Positions 8,501 through 16,193 of a stretch of DNA of 64,000 nt are shown one piece after another. This stretch comes from Limnohabitans sp. 15K (GTDB lineage: Bacteria; Pseudomonadota; Gammaproteobacteria; Burkholderiales; Burkholderiaceae_C). Positions within the stretch are counted from its first letter, which is position 1. The number at the start of each line of letters is the position of its first letter. The stretch lies in contig NZ_NESM01000001.1 of assembly GCF_002778285.1 (NCBI RefSeq), positions 8,001-72,000 of the forward strand, in the 5' to 3' direction. A model generated the notes under the pieces. It was given only the letters and a program-made list of their open reading frames with translations. It had not been told where the DNA came from and did no database searches. Both the position numbers and the translations under genes were made by a program.

Positions 8501-9517
8501 TCAATCCTTGGCTGATTTGATGCCGCGCTGGTAACGGTTGACTGCCCGGTTGTGCTCGTCCAGCGAGGCACTGAAGTGGCTGCTGCCGTCGCCTTTGGCC
8601 ACAAAGTACAGCGCTGGGGTCTTGGCGGGTTGCACTGCCGCCCACAAAGCCGCCTTGCCCGGCATGGCAATCGGCGTGGGGGGCAAGCCAGCACGGGTGT
8701 AAGTGTTCCAGGGGTTGTCGGTCTGCAGGTGGATGCGGCGCAGGTTGCCGTCAAAGGCCTCACCCAGGCCATAAATCACCGTCGGGTCGGTTTGCAAGCG
8801 CATGCCAATCCGCAGCCGATTGTTGAACACGCCTGAAATCATGGGTCGGTCAGAGCCCTTGCCGGTTTCCTTTTCCACAATGCTCGCCAAAATCAAGACC
8901 TCTTCAGCTGATTTGACCGACACGCCCGGTTGACGGGCCTCCCAAGCCTGCTGAACCTGCTTGTCCATGGCCTTCAGGGCCCGCGTCAAAACAGCCAAAT
9001 CGCTGGAGCCTTTGGCATAAGAATAAGTGTCTGGGTAAAAGCGCCCTTCCGGGGCCACGCCAGGTCGCCCCAGCTGCGCCATCAAGGCGTCGTCGGTCAA
9101 GGCCCGGCTGTCGGGTTTGAGGTTTTCAGCCTTGGCCAAGGCCTGGCGCACTTGCCGCCAGTTCCAACCCTCCACAATCGTCACAACACGCAGGCTTTCT
9201 TCTCCCCGGACCAGCATGTTGAGCAGGTGCTGAGGCGATGTGCCGGGGGCAATTTCATAGCTTCCGGCGCGCATCTGGCGGGACTGACCCGACAGGCGAA
9301 ACCAGGCGTACAGCAAGGTGGGCGAAGTCTGTGCCCCCGCATCGGCAACCGCTTGGGCAATGGCTTTGGGCGAAGTGCCGGGCTCAATGGCCAAATCCAG
9401 CGCATCTCGGCCGGTGTCCATCGGCTGGGTCACCCACCACAAAGCAGCGCCCACCATCAGCAAGGCGGCCACCATCAGGCTTGTTATTAACTTCATCAAG
9501 CCTTTGAGCACGGCCAT
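8501..9517 (-). CDS. mltG: Endolytic murein transglycosylase MltG
   Basis: About 338 residues. A single N-terminal transmembrane helix (LMVAALLMVGAALWWVT) anchors a periplasmic YceG domain. The catalytic Glu lies in LASIVEKETGK, followed by FNNRLRIGMRLQTDPTVIYGL and NPWNTYTRAGLPPTPI, all hallmarks of MltG. It cuts nascent glycan strands and ends their elongation. The start is uncertain: the open frame reaches 9595, but residues before 9517 are not MltG-like and overlap divergent ygfZ. ATG at 9517 (AAGGA directly upstream) or 9496 are the realistic choices. The mltG-tmk-holB order is widely conserved. Confidence 0.92.
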   Translation of the reverse strand: MAVLKGLMKLITSLMVAALLMVGAALWWVTQPMDTGRDALDLAIEPGTSPKAIAQAVADAGAQTSPTLLYAWFRLSGQSRQMRAGSYEIAPGTSPQHLLNMLVRGEESLRVVTIVEGWNWRQVRQALAKAENLKPDSRALTDDALMAQLGRPGVAPEGRFYPDTYSYAKGSSDLAVLTRALKAMDKQVQQAWEARQPGVSVKSAEEVLILASIVEKETGKGSDRPMISGVFNNRLRIGMRLQTDPTVIYGLGEAFDGNLRRIHLQTDNPWNTYTRAGLPPTPIAMPGKAALWAAVQPAKTPALYFVAKGDGSSHFSASLDEHNRAVNRYQRGIKSAKD

Positions 9518-9587
9518 GTCCTTATTCAGGTGTTGAAAACGTTCAGGGGATGATAATTCACGCCTTGCCAGAAGACAGAGACGCCCC

Positions 9588-10544
9588 ATGAACACCCCTG
9601 CCCAATTCAGCCCTCAACGCCAGACCCTTTTAAATGGGGTCAGCCCCCTGCCCCACTTGGGCGTCATTCAGGCCCAAGGGGAGGACGCAGCCAACTTTTT
9701 GCACAACCAGCTGAGCAACGATGTGCTGCTCTTGCCTGTCGGCCAATCGCGCTTGGGGGTGTTTTGCAATGCCAAGGGACGCATGCAGGCCAGCTTTGTG
9801 GTCATCAAAACCGCGCCCGACACGGTGCTGCTGGTCGTGAGCCTCGATTTGCTGGCCCAGACCCTCAAACGGCTGTCCATGTTTGTGTTGCGGGCCAAAG
9901 TCAAAATGACGGACGCGACGGGCCAATGGCAGTTGCGCGGATTGCTGGGCAACAGCGCCAAGGCTTTGGTGGGTGATGCCGCACCCTGGCAGACCGTGGC
10001 CCAGGACGGGGCGCACACCGTGGCGTTTTATCCTGCCGTGTTGGGCGAGTCCAAAATTCCCCGAGCTTTGTGGATCGCCCCAACGGACCAAGCCCTGCCT
10101 GCCGGGGACGAGGTTTCCACCGAAGTTTGGGCATGGACCGAAGTCATGAGCGGCGTGACGCTGGTCACCCAGCCGCTGTTTGAGGCTTTTGTGCCCCAAA
10201 TGATGAATTACGAATCTGTGGGTGGCGTGAACTTCAAAAAGGGCTGCTACCCCGGCCAGGAAGTGGTGGCCCGCAGCCAATTTCGCGGCACCTTGAAGCG
10301 CCGCACGGCGCTCGTGCACAGCCCGTTGGCCCTTGCTGCTGGGCAAGATGTATTCACCCCCACAGACCCTGAGCAGCCCTGCGCCACCGTGGTGCTGAGT
10401 GCCGCTCGCCCGGACGGCCATGGCTTTGATGCATTGGTCAGCGGCACCTTGGAGAGCCAGGCAAACGGCTGGCGGGTGGACAGTGCCCAAGGCCAGGCGC
10501 TGGAATTGCTGCCGCTGCCTTACGCTTTGCTCGAAGACATCTGA
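9588..10544 (+). CDS. ygfZ: Folate-binding protein YgfZ (Fe-S cluster repair/assembly)
   Basis: A 318-residue GcvT-like protein that binds tetrahydrofolate and supports the maturation or repair of some Fe-S enzymes. The signature KGCYPGQEVVAR occurs near residue 220, with its conserved cysteine. It is divergent from mltG. A GATAAT -10-like hexamer at 9552-9557 would give a leader of about 25 nt. A REP-like repeat begins 2 nt after the stop codon. Confidence 0.93.
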   Translation: MNTPAQFSPQRQTLLNGVSPLPHLGVIQAQGEDAANFLHNQLSNDVLLLPVGQSRLGVFCNAKGRMQASFVVIKTAPDTVLLVVSLDLLAQTLKRLSMFVLRAKVKMTDATGQWQLRGLLGNSAKALVGDAAPWQTVAQDGAHTVAFYPAVLGESKIPRALWIAPTDQALPAGDEVSTEVWAWTEVMSGVTLVTQPLFEAFVPQMMNYESVGGVNFKKGCYPGQEVVARSQFRGTLKRRTALVHSPLALAAGQDVFTPTDPEQPCATVVLSAARPDGHGFDALVSGTLESQANGWRVDSAQGQALELLPLPYALLEDI

Positions 10545-10546
10545 CC

Positions 10547-10660
10547 TGTAGGAGCCCCGCCCTCGGGGCGAATGTCTTGGGGGTGAAAGCACTCCTTCGC
10601 GGCGGGGGCGTCGCTCCTACAGAGATGCCATTGGTTTTTTGTGGGGGCGCTGTTCCTACA
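10547..10660. repeat. REPIN-like cluster of TGTAGGAGC repeats
   Basis: Three copies of a short palindromic unit fill the gap between convergent genes. Unit one (10547-10571) starts TGTAGGAGCCCCGCCC on the plus strand. Unit two (10597-10621) is inverted and ends GTCGCTCCTACA. A shorter third copy (10641-10660) ends TGTTCCTACA. Each unit begins with TGTAGGA on its own strand and contains an internal GC palindrome such as GCCCCGCCCTCGGGGC. The third copy supplies the TAG stop of the GNAT fusion gene. Confidence 0.75.
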
Positions 10661-11513
10661 GGGCACGCACCATCTCGATGTGCGCAATCCCCGCTTCTTC
10701 AAAAACAGCCCCATGCGCCTCAAAACCTGAGCGTTTGTAAAAGCCTTCGGCGCTGCATTGGGCGTGGAGAATGACTTGGGTATCACCCCGGTTTTGGGCG
10801 GCGTCCATCAGAGAGTGCAACACGCGGCGGCCCAGATCGCTGCCGCGCATCTGCTTTTTCACAGCCATGCGGCCGATGCGGGACACGCCCGGGGCATGCT
10901 GAATCAAGCGGCCTGTGGCCAGGGGCATGCCCATGCGGTTCAGGGCCACGGCGTGCAAGGCGGTTTCGTCTTCGTGGTCCCACTCCATCTCGGCGGGCAC
11001 TTTTTGCTCGTGCACAAACACCTCAGTGCGCAGCGGGCTGGCCAGCTTTTGAAAGTCGTGCCACGAGCCCAGGTGCAACTGCACCATGTCTTCATCGCGC
11101 TCAAAGCCTTCGAGCATGTCGCGCAAGGGCGCGGGGATGGGCTGGCTCTTTTTGGCCACAGGGTCGGCGTACACATAGACCAGCTCGCTGGTGATCAGCA
11201 GCTCATCACCCCGGAAAATCGCGCCCACAAAAGTCATGGACGAGTTGCCCACGCGTTCGCAGCGCATGCACACCTCCAGAAAATCGTCCATTTCGGCGCT
11301 GGCGTGGTACTCGACGCTGGCCTTTTTGACGAATAAATCGCCGCCCAACTGGTGCATGGTCTCCGCATAGGGCATGGCCAGATTTCGCCAATAGTCTGTC
11401 ACTGCGGTGTCGAAGTACATCAGGTAATGGCCGTTGAAGACGATTTTCTGCATGTCCACCTCGACCCAGCGCACGCGCATGCGGTGAGAAAAACGGAAGT
11501 CTTGGCGTTTCAT
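10656..11513 (-). CDS. Fusion of a YbgC-like acyl-CoA thioesterase and a GNAT acetyltransferase
   Basis: A 285-residue two-domain protein. Residues about 5-140 are a hotdog thioesterase of the 4HBT/YbgC type (VDMQKIVFNGHYLMYFD, with the conserved Asp). Residues about 145-285 are a GNAT domain like ElaA/YjcF; the acetyl-CoA loop is RIGRMAVKKQMRGSDLGRRV, followed by the typical FYKRSGFEAHG. Both halves handle acyl-CoA, so the fusion could transfer or hydrolyse acyl groups on one substrate, but this is inference. Its TAG stop lies inside a REP-like repeat. Confidence 0.85.
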   Translation of the reverse strand: MKRQDFRFSHRMRVRWVEVDMQKIVFNGHYLMYFDTAVTDYWRNLAMPYAETMHQLGGDLFVKKASVEYHASAEMDDFLEVCMRCERVGNSSMTFVGAIFRGDELLITSELVYVYADPVAKKSQPIPAPLRDMLEGFERDEDMVQLHLGSWHDFQKLASPLRTEVFVHEQKVPAEMEWDHEDETALHAVALNRMGMPLATGRLIQHAPGVSRIGRMAVKKQMRGSDLGRRVLHSLMDAAQNRGDTQVILHAQCSAEGFYKRSGFEAHGAVFEEAGIAHIEMVRAL

Positions 11514-11532
11514 CTTGTTCCTTATGAGAGCT

Positions 11533-11558
11533 TTCGCGGCGAGGGCGCCGCTCCTACA
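11533..11558 (-). repeat. Single REP-like unit
   Basis: Reads TGTAGGAGCGGCGCCC then TCGCCGCGAA on the minus strand, matching the units at 10597 and 53431. It contains the TAG stop codon of the downstream-reading esterase gene. Confidence 0.7.
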
Positions 11559-12513
11559 GAAAAGCGTGTTTCAAGGCCCGGCCTGCATCGGCATGCGCTT
11601 GCAGGGCATCGGGAATGGCGCGGCCCATGGTGATGAATCCATGCACAACGCCTTTGTAGATTTCGAGGTCAACGTGCACGCCTGCCATGCGCAGCGTGTC
11701 GGCGTAGCGCACGCCTTCGTCCACCAAGGGGTCGCATTCGGCCAAACCGATCCAAGCCGGGGCCAGGCCGCTGTGGTCGGGGGCGTTGCCTGGGGCAAAG
11801 CGCCAGTCGTCGCGGTCTGCTGGGTCGATGTAGCCCTTAAAAAACCAGTCGATGGTGGCTTTGTCGAGCATGAAGCCCTCGGCAAAGGTGTGGTGCGAGG
11901 CGGTGTCTTGCCGGGCGCCACAGCCCGGGTAAAACAACAATTGCAAAGCCAACTTCAAGCCCGCATCACGCGCCATCAAGGCGCACACGGCGCTGAGCGT
12001 ACCGCCTGCGCTGTCGCCGCCCACCGCCAAACGGCCGGTGTCAAAGCCCAAAGTCTGCCCGTTTTGGTGCAACCAATTCAGCGCGTCCCAGCTGTCGTGC
12101 ACGGCGGTCGGAAAGCGGTGCTCGGGTGCCAATCGGTAGTCCAGCGATACCACAGCGCAATGGCCGTGGCGTGAGAGCTGGCGGCACAGCACATCATGGG
12201 TGGTGAGGCTGCCCACCGTGAATCCCCCGCCATGGATGTAGAGCAGCACGGGCAAAGCCGTGTCGCTTTGGGGCGCGTACAAACGGGCAGGCATGGCGTG
12301 GCCGTCGCGTGCGGGAATGGTGAAGTTGTGCACCCGGTCCACATGCGGCTCAGGCTGCAGGTCGAGCATGGGGCCGCCAATGTCATAAAAAGCACGCGCT
12401 TGGGGCCCGGTCATGGCGGCCATGGGTGGGCGGCCTGCGCGCTCAACGCGCTCAATCAGGCTGCGCGTGGCGTCGTTCAAAAGCGAACGGGGGTTGGTGT
12501 GGTGGCTGCTCAT
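11554..12513 (-). CDS. Alpha/beta hydrolase of the hormone-sensitive lipase group (carboxylesterase)
   Basis: A 319-residue serine esterase. The oxyanion motif HGGGF, the nucleophile elbow GDSAGG, the acid in AECDPLVDEG and the histidine in VVHGF give a complete catalytic triad in the HSL/acetyl-esterase arrangement. No signal peptide is visible, so it is cytoplasmic. Such enzymes hydrolyse short-chain acyl esters; the natural substrate is unknown. The last codon and the stop fall inside a REP-like repeat. Confidence 0.88.
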   Translation of the reverse strand: MSSHHTNPRSLLNDATRSLIERVERAGRPPMAAMTGPQARAFYDIGGPMLDLQPEPHVDRVHNFTIPARDGHAMPARLYAPQSDTALPVLLYIHGGGFTVGSLTTHDVLCRQLSRHGHCAVVSLDYRLAPEHRFPTAVHDSWDALNWLHQNGQTLGFDTGRLAVGGDSAGGTLSAVCALMARDAGLKLALQLLFYPGCGARQDTASHHTFAEGFMLDKATIDWFFKGYIDPADRDDWRFAPGNAPDHSGLAPAWIGLAECDPLVDEGVRYADTLRMAGVHVDLEIYKGVVHGFITMGRAIPDALQAHADAGRALKHAFL

Positions 12514-12704
12514 GGGGCTCTGAAAAGGTCACAGGGTTGTGCGTTCGGTGTTGCCAACGTGACGTGCATCGTGGTCAATCAAGGTGGTCCCACACGATTC
12601 CTGCATCAAAATGGACTTTGATCGTACAACGCCCTGCTCGGCGGGTCTGTCACCTGTTGCGCATTCCTTGTTCACCCTTTAGCCACTCAGTTTGGAGTTT
12701 TTGC

Positions 12705-13841
12705 ATGTCTTTCATCAATTACGTCACCCAGATCCAGATCGACTTTGGGGCCGTCAAGCTTCTGCAGGCCGAATGTGAGCGCGTGGGCATCCACAAACCG
12801 CTGATCGTGACCGATGCGGGAGTGAAAGCTGCGGGCGTGCTGCAAAAAGCGCTCGACGCCCTGCCCGGCTTGCCCGTCACCGTGTTTGACCAAACCCCCT
12901 CTAACCCGACTGAGTCGGCCGTGCGCGCCGCAGCGGCCATGTACAAGCAACACGGCTGCGACGGCTTGATCGCCGTGGGCGGTGGCTCGGCGATTGACTG
13001 CGCCAAGGGCGTGGCGATTGCCGTCAGCCACGAAGGCCCGCTCAAAACCTACGCCACCATCGAAGGCGGCTCGCTCAAAATCACCGACCGTGTGGCCCCC
13101 ATCATCGCCGTGCCCACCACCAGCGGCACCGGCAGCGAGGTGGCGCGAGGCGCGATTTTGATCTTGGACGATGGCCGCAAGGTGGGTTTTCACAGCTGGT
13201 TCATCGTGCCCAAAGCGGCCATTTGTGACCCCGAACTGACCTTCGGCCTGCCGCCCATGCTCACAGCCGCCACCGGTATGGACGCGGTGGCGCACTGCAT
13301 GGAAACCTTCATGGCCGCGCCCTTCAACCCGCCCGCCGACGGCATCGCGCTGGACGGCTTGGCCCGTGGCTGGGCACACATCGAGCGCGCCACCACCCAC
13401 GGCCAAGACCGTGAAGCGCGCCTGAACATGATGAGCGCCAGCATGCAAGGCGCCATGGCCTTCCAAAAAGGCTTGGGTTGCGTGCACTCGCTCAGCCACA
13501 GCCTGGGCGGCGTCAACCCGCGCCTGCACCACGGCACTTTGAACGCCATGTTTTTGCCTGCGGTCGTCAACTTCAACGCCGTGGCCGAAACCGTGCAAAA
13601 AGAAAACCGCCTGAACCGCATGGCCCAGGCCATGGGCTTGCAAAGCGGCTCTGACATTCCTGACGCCATCAAAGACATGTGCGCCCGCTTGGGCCTGCCC
13701 ACAGGGCTGGGGGCCATGGGCGTGACCGAAAGCTTGTTTGATGAGGTGATCACTGGCGCGTTGGCCGACCATTGCCACAAAACCAACCCCCGCATCGCCT
13801 CAGCGGACGAATACCGGGACATGCTGCTGACGAGCATGTAA
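12705..13841 (+). CDS. Iron-containing (group III) alcohol dehydrogenase
   Basis: A 378-residue NAD(P)-dependent dehydrogenase of the Fe-ADH family. GGGSAIDCAKG is the cofactor loop, PTTSGTGSE the family signature, and DAVAHCME, GCVHSLSHSLGG and LHHGTLNAM carry the metal ligands. The ATG at 12705 has GGAG about eight bases upstream; the frame is open further upstream but that part does not look like protein. It stands alone as a transcription unit. Family members reduce short aldehydes, lactaldehyde or maleylacetate; the substrate here is not determinable. A small hairpin (GCTCAC/GTGAGC, 13871-13886) follows the stop but lacks a T run. Confidence 0.9.
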   Translation: MSFINYVTQIQIDFGAVKLLQAECERVGIHKPLIVTDAGVKAAGVLQKALDALPGLPVTVFDQTPSNPTESAVRAAAAMYKQHGCDGLIAVGGGSAIDCAKGVAIAVSHEGPLKTYATIEGGSLKITDRVAPIIAVPTTSGTGSEVARGAILILDDGRKVGFHSWFIVPKAAICDPELTFGLPPMLTAATGMDAVAHCMETFMAAPFNPPADGIALDGLARGWAHIERATTHGQDREARLNMMSASMQGAMAFQKGLGCVHSLSHSLGGVNPRLHHGTLNAMFLPAVVNFNAVAETVQKENRLNRMAQAMGLQSGSDIPDAIKDMCARLGLPTGLGAMGVTESLFDEVITGALADHCHKTNPRIASADEYRDMLLTSM

Positions 13842-13899
13842 GACTGAGCGAAAGCCTTGATTTGGCAGGCGCTCACCCCTGTGAGCAAATGCCAGCCTG

Positions 13900-14301
13900 T
13901 CAATGTGAGCCTGCTGACCGTGTGGGCGCAGGACGCTTTTTCAAACGGGCTTTGGCCTTCTCGCGTGCCTGTGCTTTGGCCACATGCCCCCGCGCAGCCG
14001 CAGCCCACGCCGATTGAGCCCAGCGCACGGCCTCTTCGGATTCGTCAAAAATCACGTCTGGTGCAGACCAGTAAGACAAAGCCACTTGCCTGCCCTTCAT
14101 GGGGTAGGTGAAAGGTGAAAGGCCCAGCGCCTCAAAATCGTAGCGGTTTTGTTCGTCCACCTTCAGGTACAGCTGCTGGTTCATGACGATGGCGAACATC
14201 AGCCCCTCGTGGTAAAGGCCATGGCCACCAAACATACGGCGGGCCGTGACCTCTCCCCACTTTTCAAGGAGTTCCTGCAGGAACCCGATGAACTCGCTCA
14301 A
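13900..14301 (-). CDS. TfoX/Sxy N-terminal domain protein
   Basis: About 133 residues with the TfoX N-terminal fold: WGEVTARRMFGGHGLYHEGLMFAI is the diagnostic stretch, followed by YLKVDEQNR and PMKGRQVALSYW. The C-terminal tail is Ala/Lys-rich and basic. The domain is shared with the competence regulator Sxy, but this short form lacks the second Sxy domain, so a competence role cannot be claimed. I chose a TTG start at 14301 because it forms a TTGA overlap with the stop of the upstream lipoprotein gene and gives the usual length. An ATG at 14349 would need a 52-nt overlap. Confidence 0.8.
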   Translation of the reverse strand: MSEFIGFLQELLEKWGEVTARRMFGGHGLYHEGLMFAIVMNQQLYLKVDEQNRYDFEALGLSPFTYPMKGRQVALSYWSAPDVIFDESEEAVRWAQSAWAAAARGHVAKAQAREKAKARLKKRPAPTRSAGSH

Positions 14302-15149
14302 AGGCTGCCCCGCCCGTTTTCTGCGTGGTACTTCTGGGCAGTTTCCCAAGCCACTGCTTGAAGATGAGCCGCCACGTCAGCAGGCAGGCCTGCGGTGTAC
14401 TTGCTGCCGACTGGGTTGATTTTGAACACCGAAGCCAACACCGTGCAGGCCCCCAAATACGTGCCTTGCAAGGTGGGGTGGCGCTTGTCGCCAATGATGA
14501 GCGGAATGTCAGGGCGTTTGGCCAGCGAGTTGGCGAACGCCAAACCTGCGGGCACCACCAGAGCGTTGTTGGCCTTGCCCACTTTGGTGTACTCCGCAGC
14601 CAGCGGCGTGGTCATGTCAGGCTTGTCGGAATAGGCCCAGGACATGAACAGCACAGGTTCGGCCCCGTGCTTGCGCACGGTGTCGCTGTGCTTCTTGGCA
14701 AATTCGTGGAAAACGGATTGCAGCTTCGGGTGGATGGGGCATTGGCTGCAGTCCATCATCATGACCGCATCAAACGGCTTATCGAAGGTGTTGAAGCGCA
14801 CCTCGTTGTCGCCCACGAAGGAATAGCTCGACACGCCACCGGGCTTGAAATACGCCTCCATGTCGTGCCAGTTGATGCCCGAACCGCTGATGGTGGCCGA
14901 CACGTTGCGGGCGCTGCGTTTGGCGTTGTCAGCCGCTCCGGCCATCAATTGGCCCAAGTGGCCGTGCATCGAGTTGTTGTAATAAAAGAAGCTGTTGCCC
15001 ACCCAAAGCATGCTGCTGATCTGGCCCGGTGCGGCGGCTTTTTTGGCCTCTGGGGCGGCAGGTGCCTGGCCCGTGGTGCCGCAAGCGGCCAGACCCACGG
15101 CGATCAGCAAAAACGCAGCGGGGCGAACGATGTGACGCATCCAGTTCAT
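14298..15149 (-). CDS. SGNH-like lipoprotein
   Basis: A 283-residue predicted lipoprotein. MNWMRHIVRPAAFLLIAVG leads to the lipobox LAAC, then an Ala/Pro/Lys-rich linker. The mature domain begins with LWVGNSFFYYNNSMHG, which resembles the GNSF block I of SGNH/DUF4886-type hydrolases with Ser as candidate nucleophile. Block V could be the Asp-x-x-His-like DKRHPTLQGTY. These features suggest an esterase or glycan deacylase at the envelope, which is inference. The ATG at 15149 has AAGGA six bases upstream and was preferred over 15176. Translation is probably coupled to the TfoX-like gene. Confidence 0.75.
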   Translation of the reverse strand: MNWMRHIVRPAAFLLIAVGLAACGTTGQAPAAPEAKKAAAPGQISSMLWVGNSFFYYNNSMHGHLGQLMAGAADNAKRSARNVSATISGSGINWHDMEAYFKPGGVSSYSFVGDNEVRFNTFDKPFDAVMMMDCSQCPIHPKLQSVFHEFAKKHSDTVRKHGAEPVLFMSWAYSDKPDMTTPLAAEYTKVGKANNALVVPAGLAFANSLAKRPDIPLIIGDKRHPTLQGTYLGACTVLASVFKINPVGSKYTAGLPADVAAHLQAVAWETAQKYHAENGRGSL

Positions 15150-15206
15150 GAAAAATCCTTGGTGTTGAAATGACAAAACACACTTTGCCCCAAGGCCAGG
15201 AAAGGG

Positions 15207-16172
15207 TCAGTCACCTGCGTGCGGGTGGCTGTGGTCAGGCATCTTGGCCCCCACATGCAACTCACCCCTCGCCTCGGCCAGCTCCACCTGACGCTGGCGC
15301 TCGGCCAGCTTTTCTTTTTGCTCAGGCGTGCGCTGGTCGTGGCAGTGAGCGCAGCTCACGCCCAACACGTAATGCGGGGATTGCTTGTCTTGCGCGCTCA
15401 GAGGCCAGCGGCACGAGCGGCACAGCTCATGGTGGCCCAAACCCAGGCCGTGGCCCACGCTCACACGCTCGTCGAACACAAAGCAATCGCCTTCCCAAGT
15501 GCTTTGCTCGGGCGGGATTTCTTCGAGGTACTTGAGGATGCCGCCTTCGAGGTGGTAGACCTCGTCAAAGCCGCGCATTTTCATGAGTGCGGTGGATTTT
15601 TCGCAGCGGATGCCGCCTGTGCAGAACATGGCGACCTTCGGTTTTTTGGACGCGTCCGTTTTCAGGTTCTCCTGCGCGTCCAGCCAAGCGGGCAACTGCA
15701 CAAAGGTCTTGATGTTCGGGTTGATCGCGCCCTTGAAGGTGCCAATGGCCACTTCGTAGTCGTTGCGCGTGTCAATCACCACCACATCCGGGTCGGCCAG
15801 CAAGGCGTTCCAGTCGGCGGGCTTGACGTATTGGCCCACGGTTTTATTTGGGTCCAGCTCGGGCACGCGCAAAGTCACGATCTCTTTCTTAAGCTTGACC
15901 TTCATACGGGTGAACGGCGGCTTGGGGCTCCACGACTCCTTGTGCGGCAAGCTGGCCAGGCGCGGGTCGGCATGCAAAAACGCCAGCACAGCGCGGATGC
16001 CGTTTTCTGGCCCGGCAATCGTGCCGTTGATCCCCTCATGCGCCAAAAGCAGCGTGCCTTTGACGTCGTTGGCTTCACAACAGGCTTGCAATGGCGCTTG
16101 CAGATCGGCGAAGTCGGGCAGATCGACGAATTTGTAGAGGGCGGCGGTGAGGTAAAGGCTGGGCTCGGACAT
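15207..16172 (-). CDS. trhO: tRNA uridine-34 hydroxylase (rhodanese-like TrhO)
   Basis: A 321-residue rhodanese-fold protein. An N-terminal ferredoxin-like domain precedes the rhodanese domain with [17 protein letters not shown] and the active-site loop [11 protein letters not shown] (the catalytic Cys). A C-terminal extension has two CxxC pairs (LCRSC, CAHC) likely to bind zinc. In E. coli and Bacillus TrhO performs O2-dependent formation of 5-hydroxyuridine at tRNA wobble position 34. No ribosome-binding site is present; an extended -10 motif lies six bases before the ATG. Confidence 0.93.
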   Translation of the reverse strand: MSEPSLYLTAALYKFVDLPDFADLQAPLQACCEANDVKGTLLLAHEGINGTIAGPENGIRAVLAFLHADPRLASLPHKESWSPKPPFTRMKVKLKKEIVTLRVPELDPNKTVGQYVKPADWNALLADPDVVVIDTRNDYEVAIGTFKGAINPNIKTFVQLPAWLDAQENLKTDASKKPKVAMFCTGGIRCEKSTALMKMRGFDEVYHLEGGILKYLEEIPPEQSTWEGDCFVFDERVSVGHGLGLGHHELCRSCRWPLSAQDKQSPHYVLGVSCAHCHDQRTPEQKEKLAERQRQVELAEARGELHVGAKMPDHSHPHAGD

Positions 16173-16187
16173 GGCGTGATTATCCCA
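16173..16187 (-). promoter_or_regulatory. Extended -10 promoter of trhO, predicted leaderless
   Basis: The minus strand reads TGGGATAATCACGCC directly before the ATG. TG-G-GATAAT matches an extended -10 (TGnTATAAT) at eight of nine positions. With six bases between hexamer and ATG, transcription should begin at or next to the start codon. Confidence 0.6.
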
Positions 16188-16193
16188 GCCTGT

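Noticed and set aside
13871..13886. Terminator after the iron alcohol dehydrogenase
   Set aside because: A 6-bp stem is present but no T run follows on either strand, so it is only noted within the gene entry.
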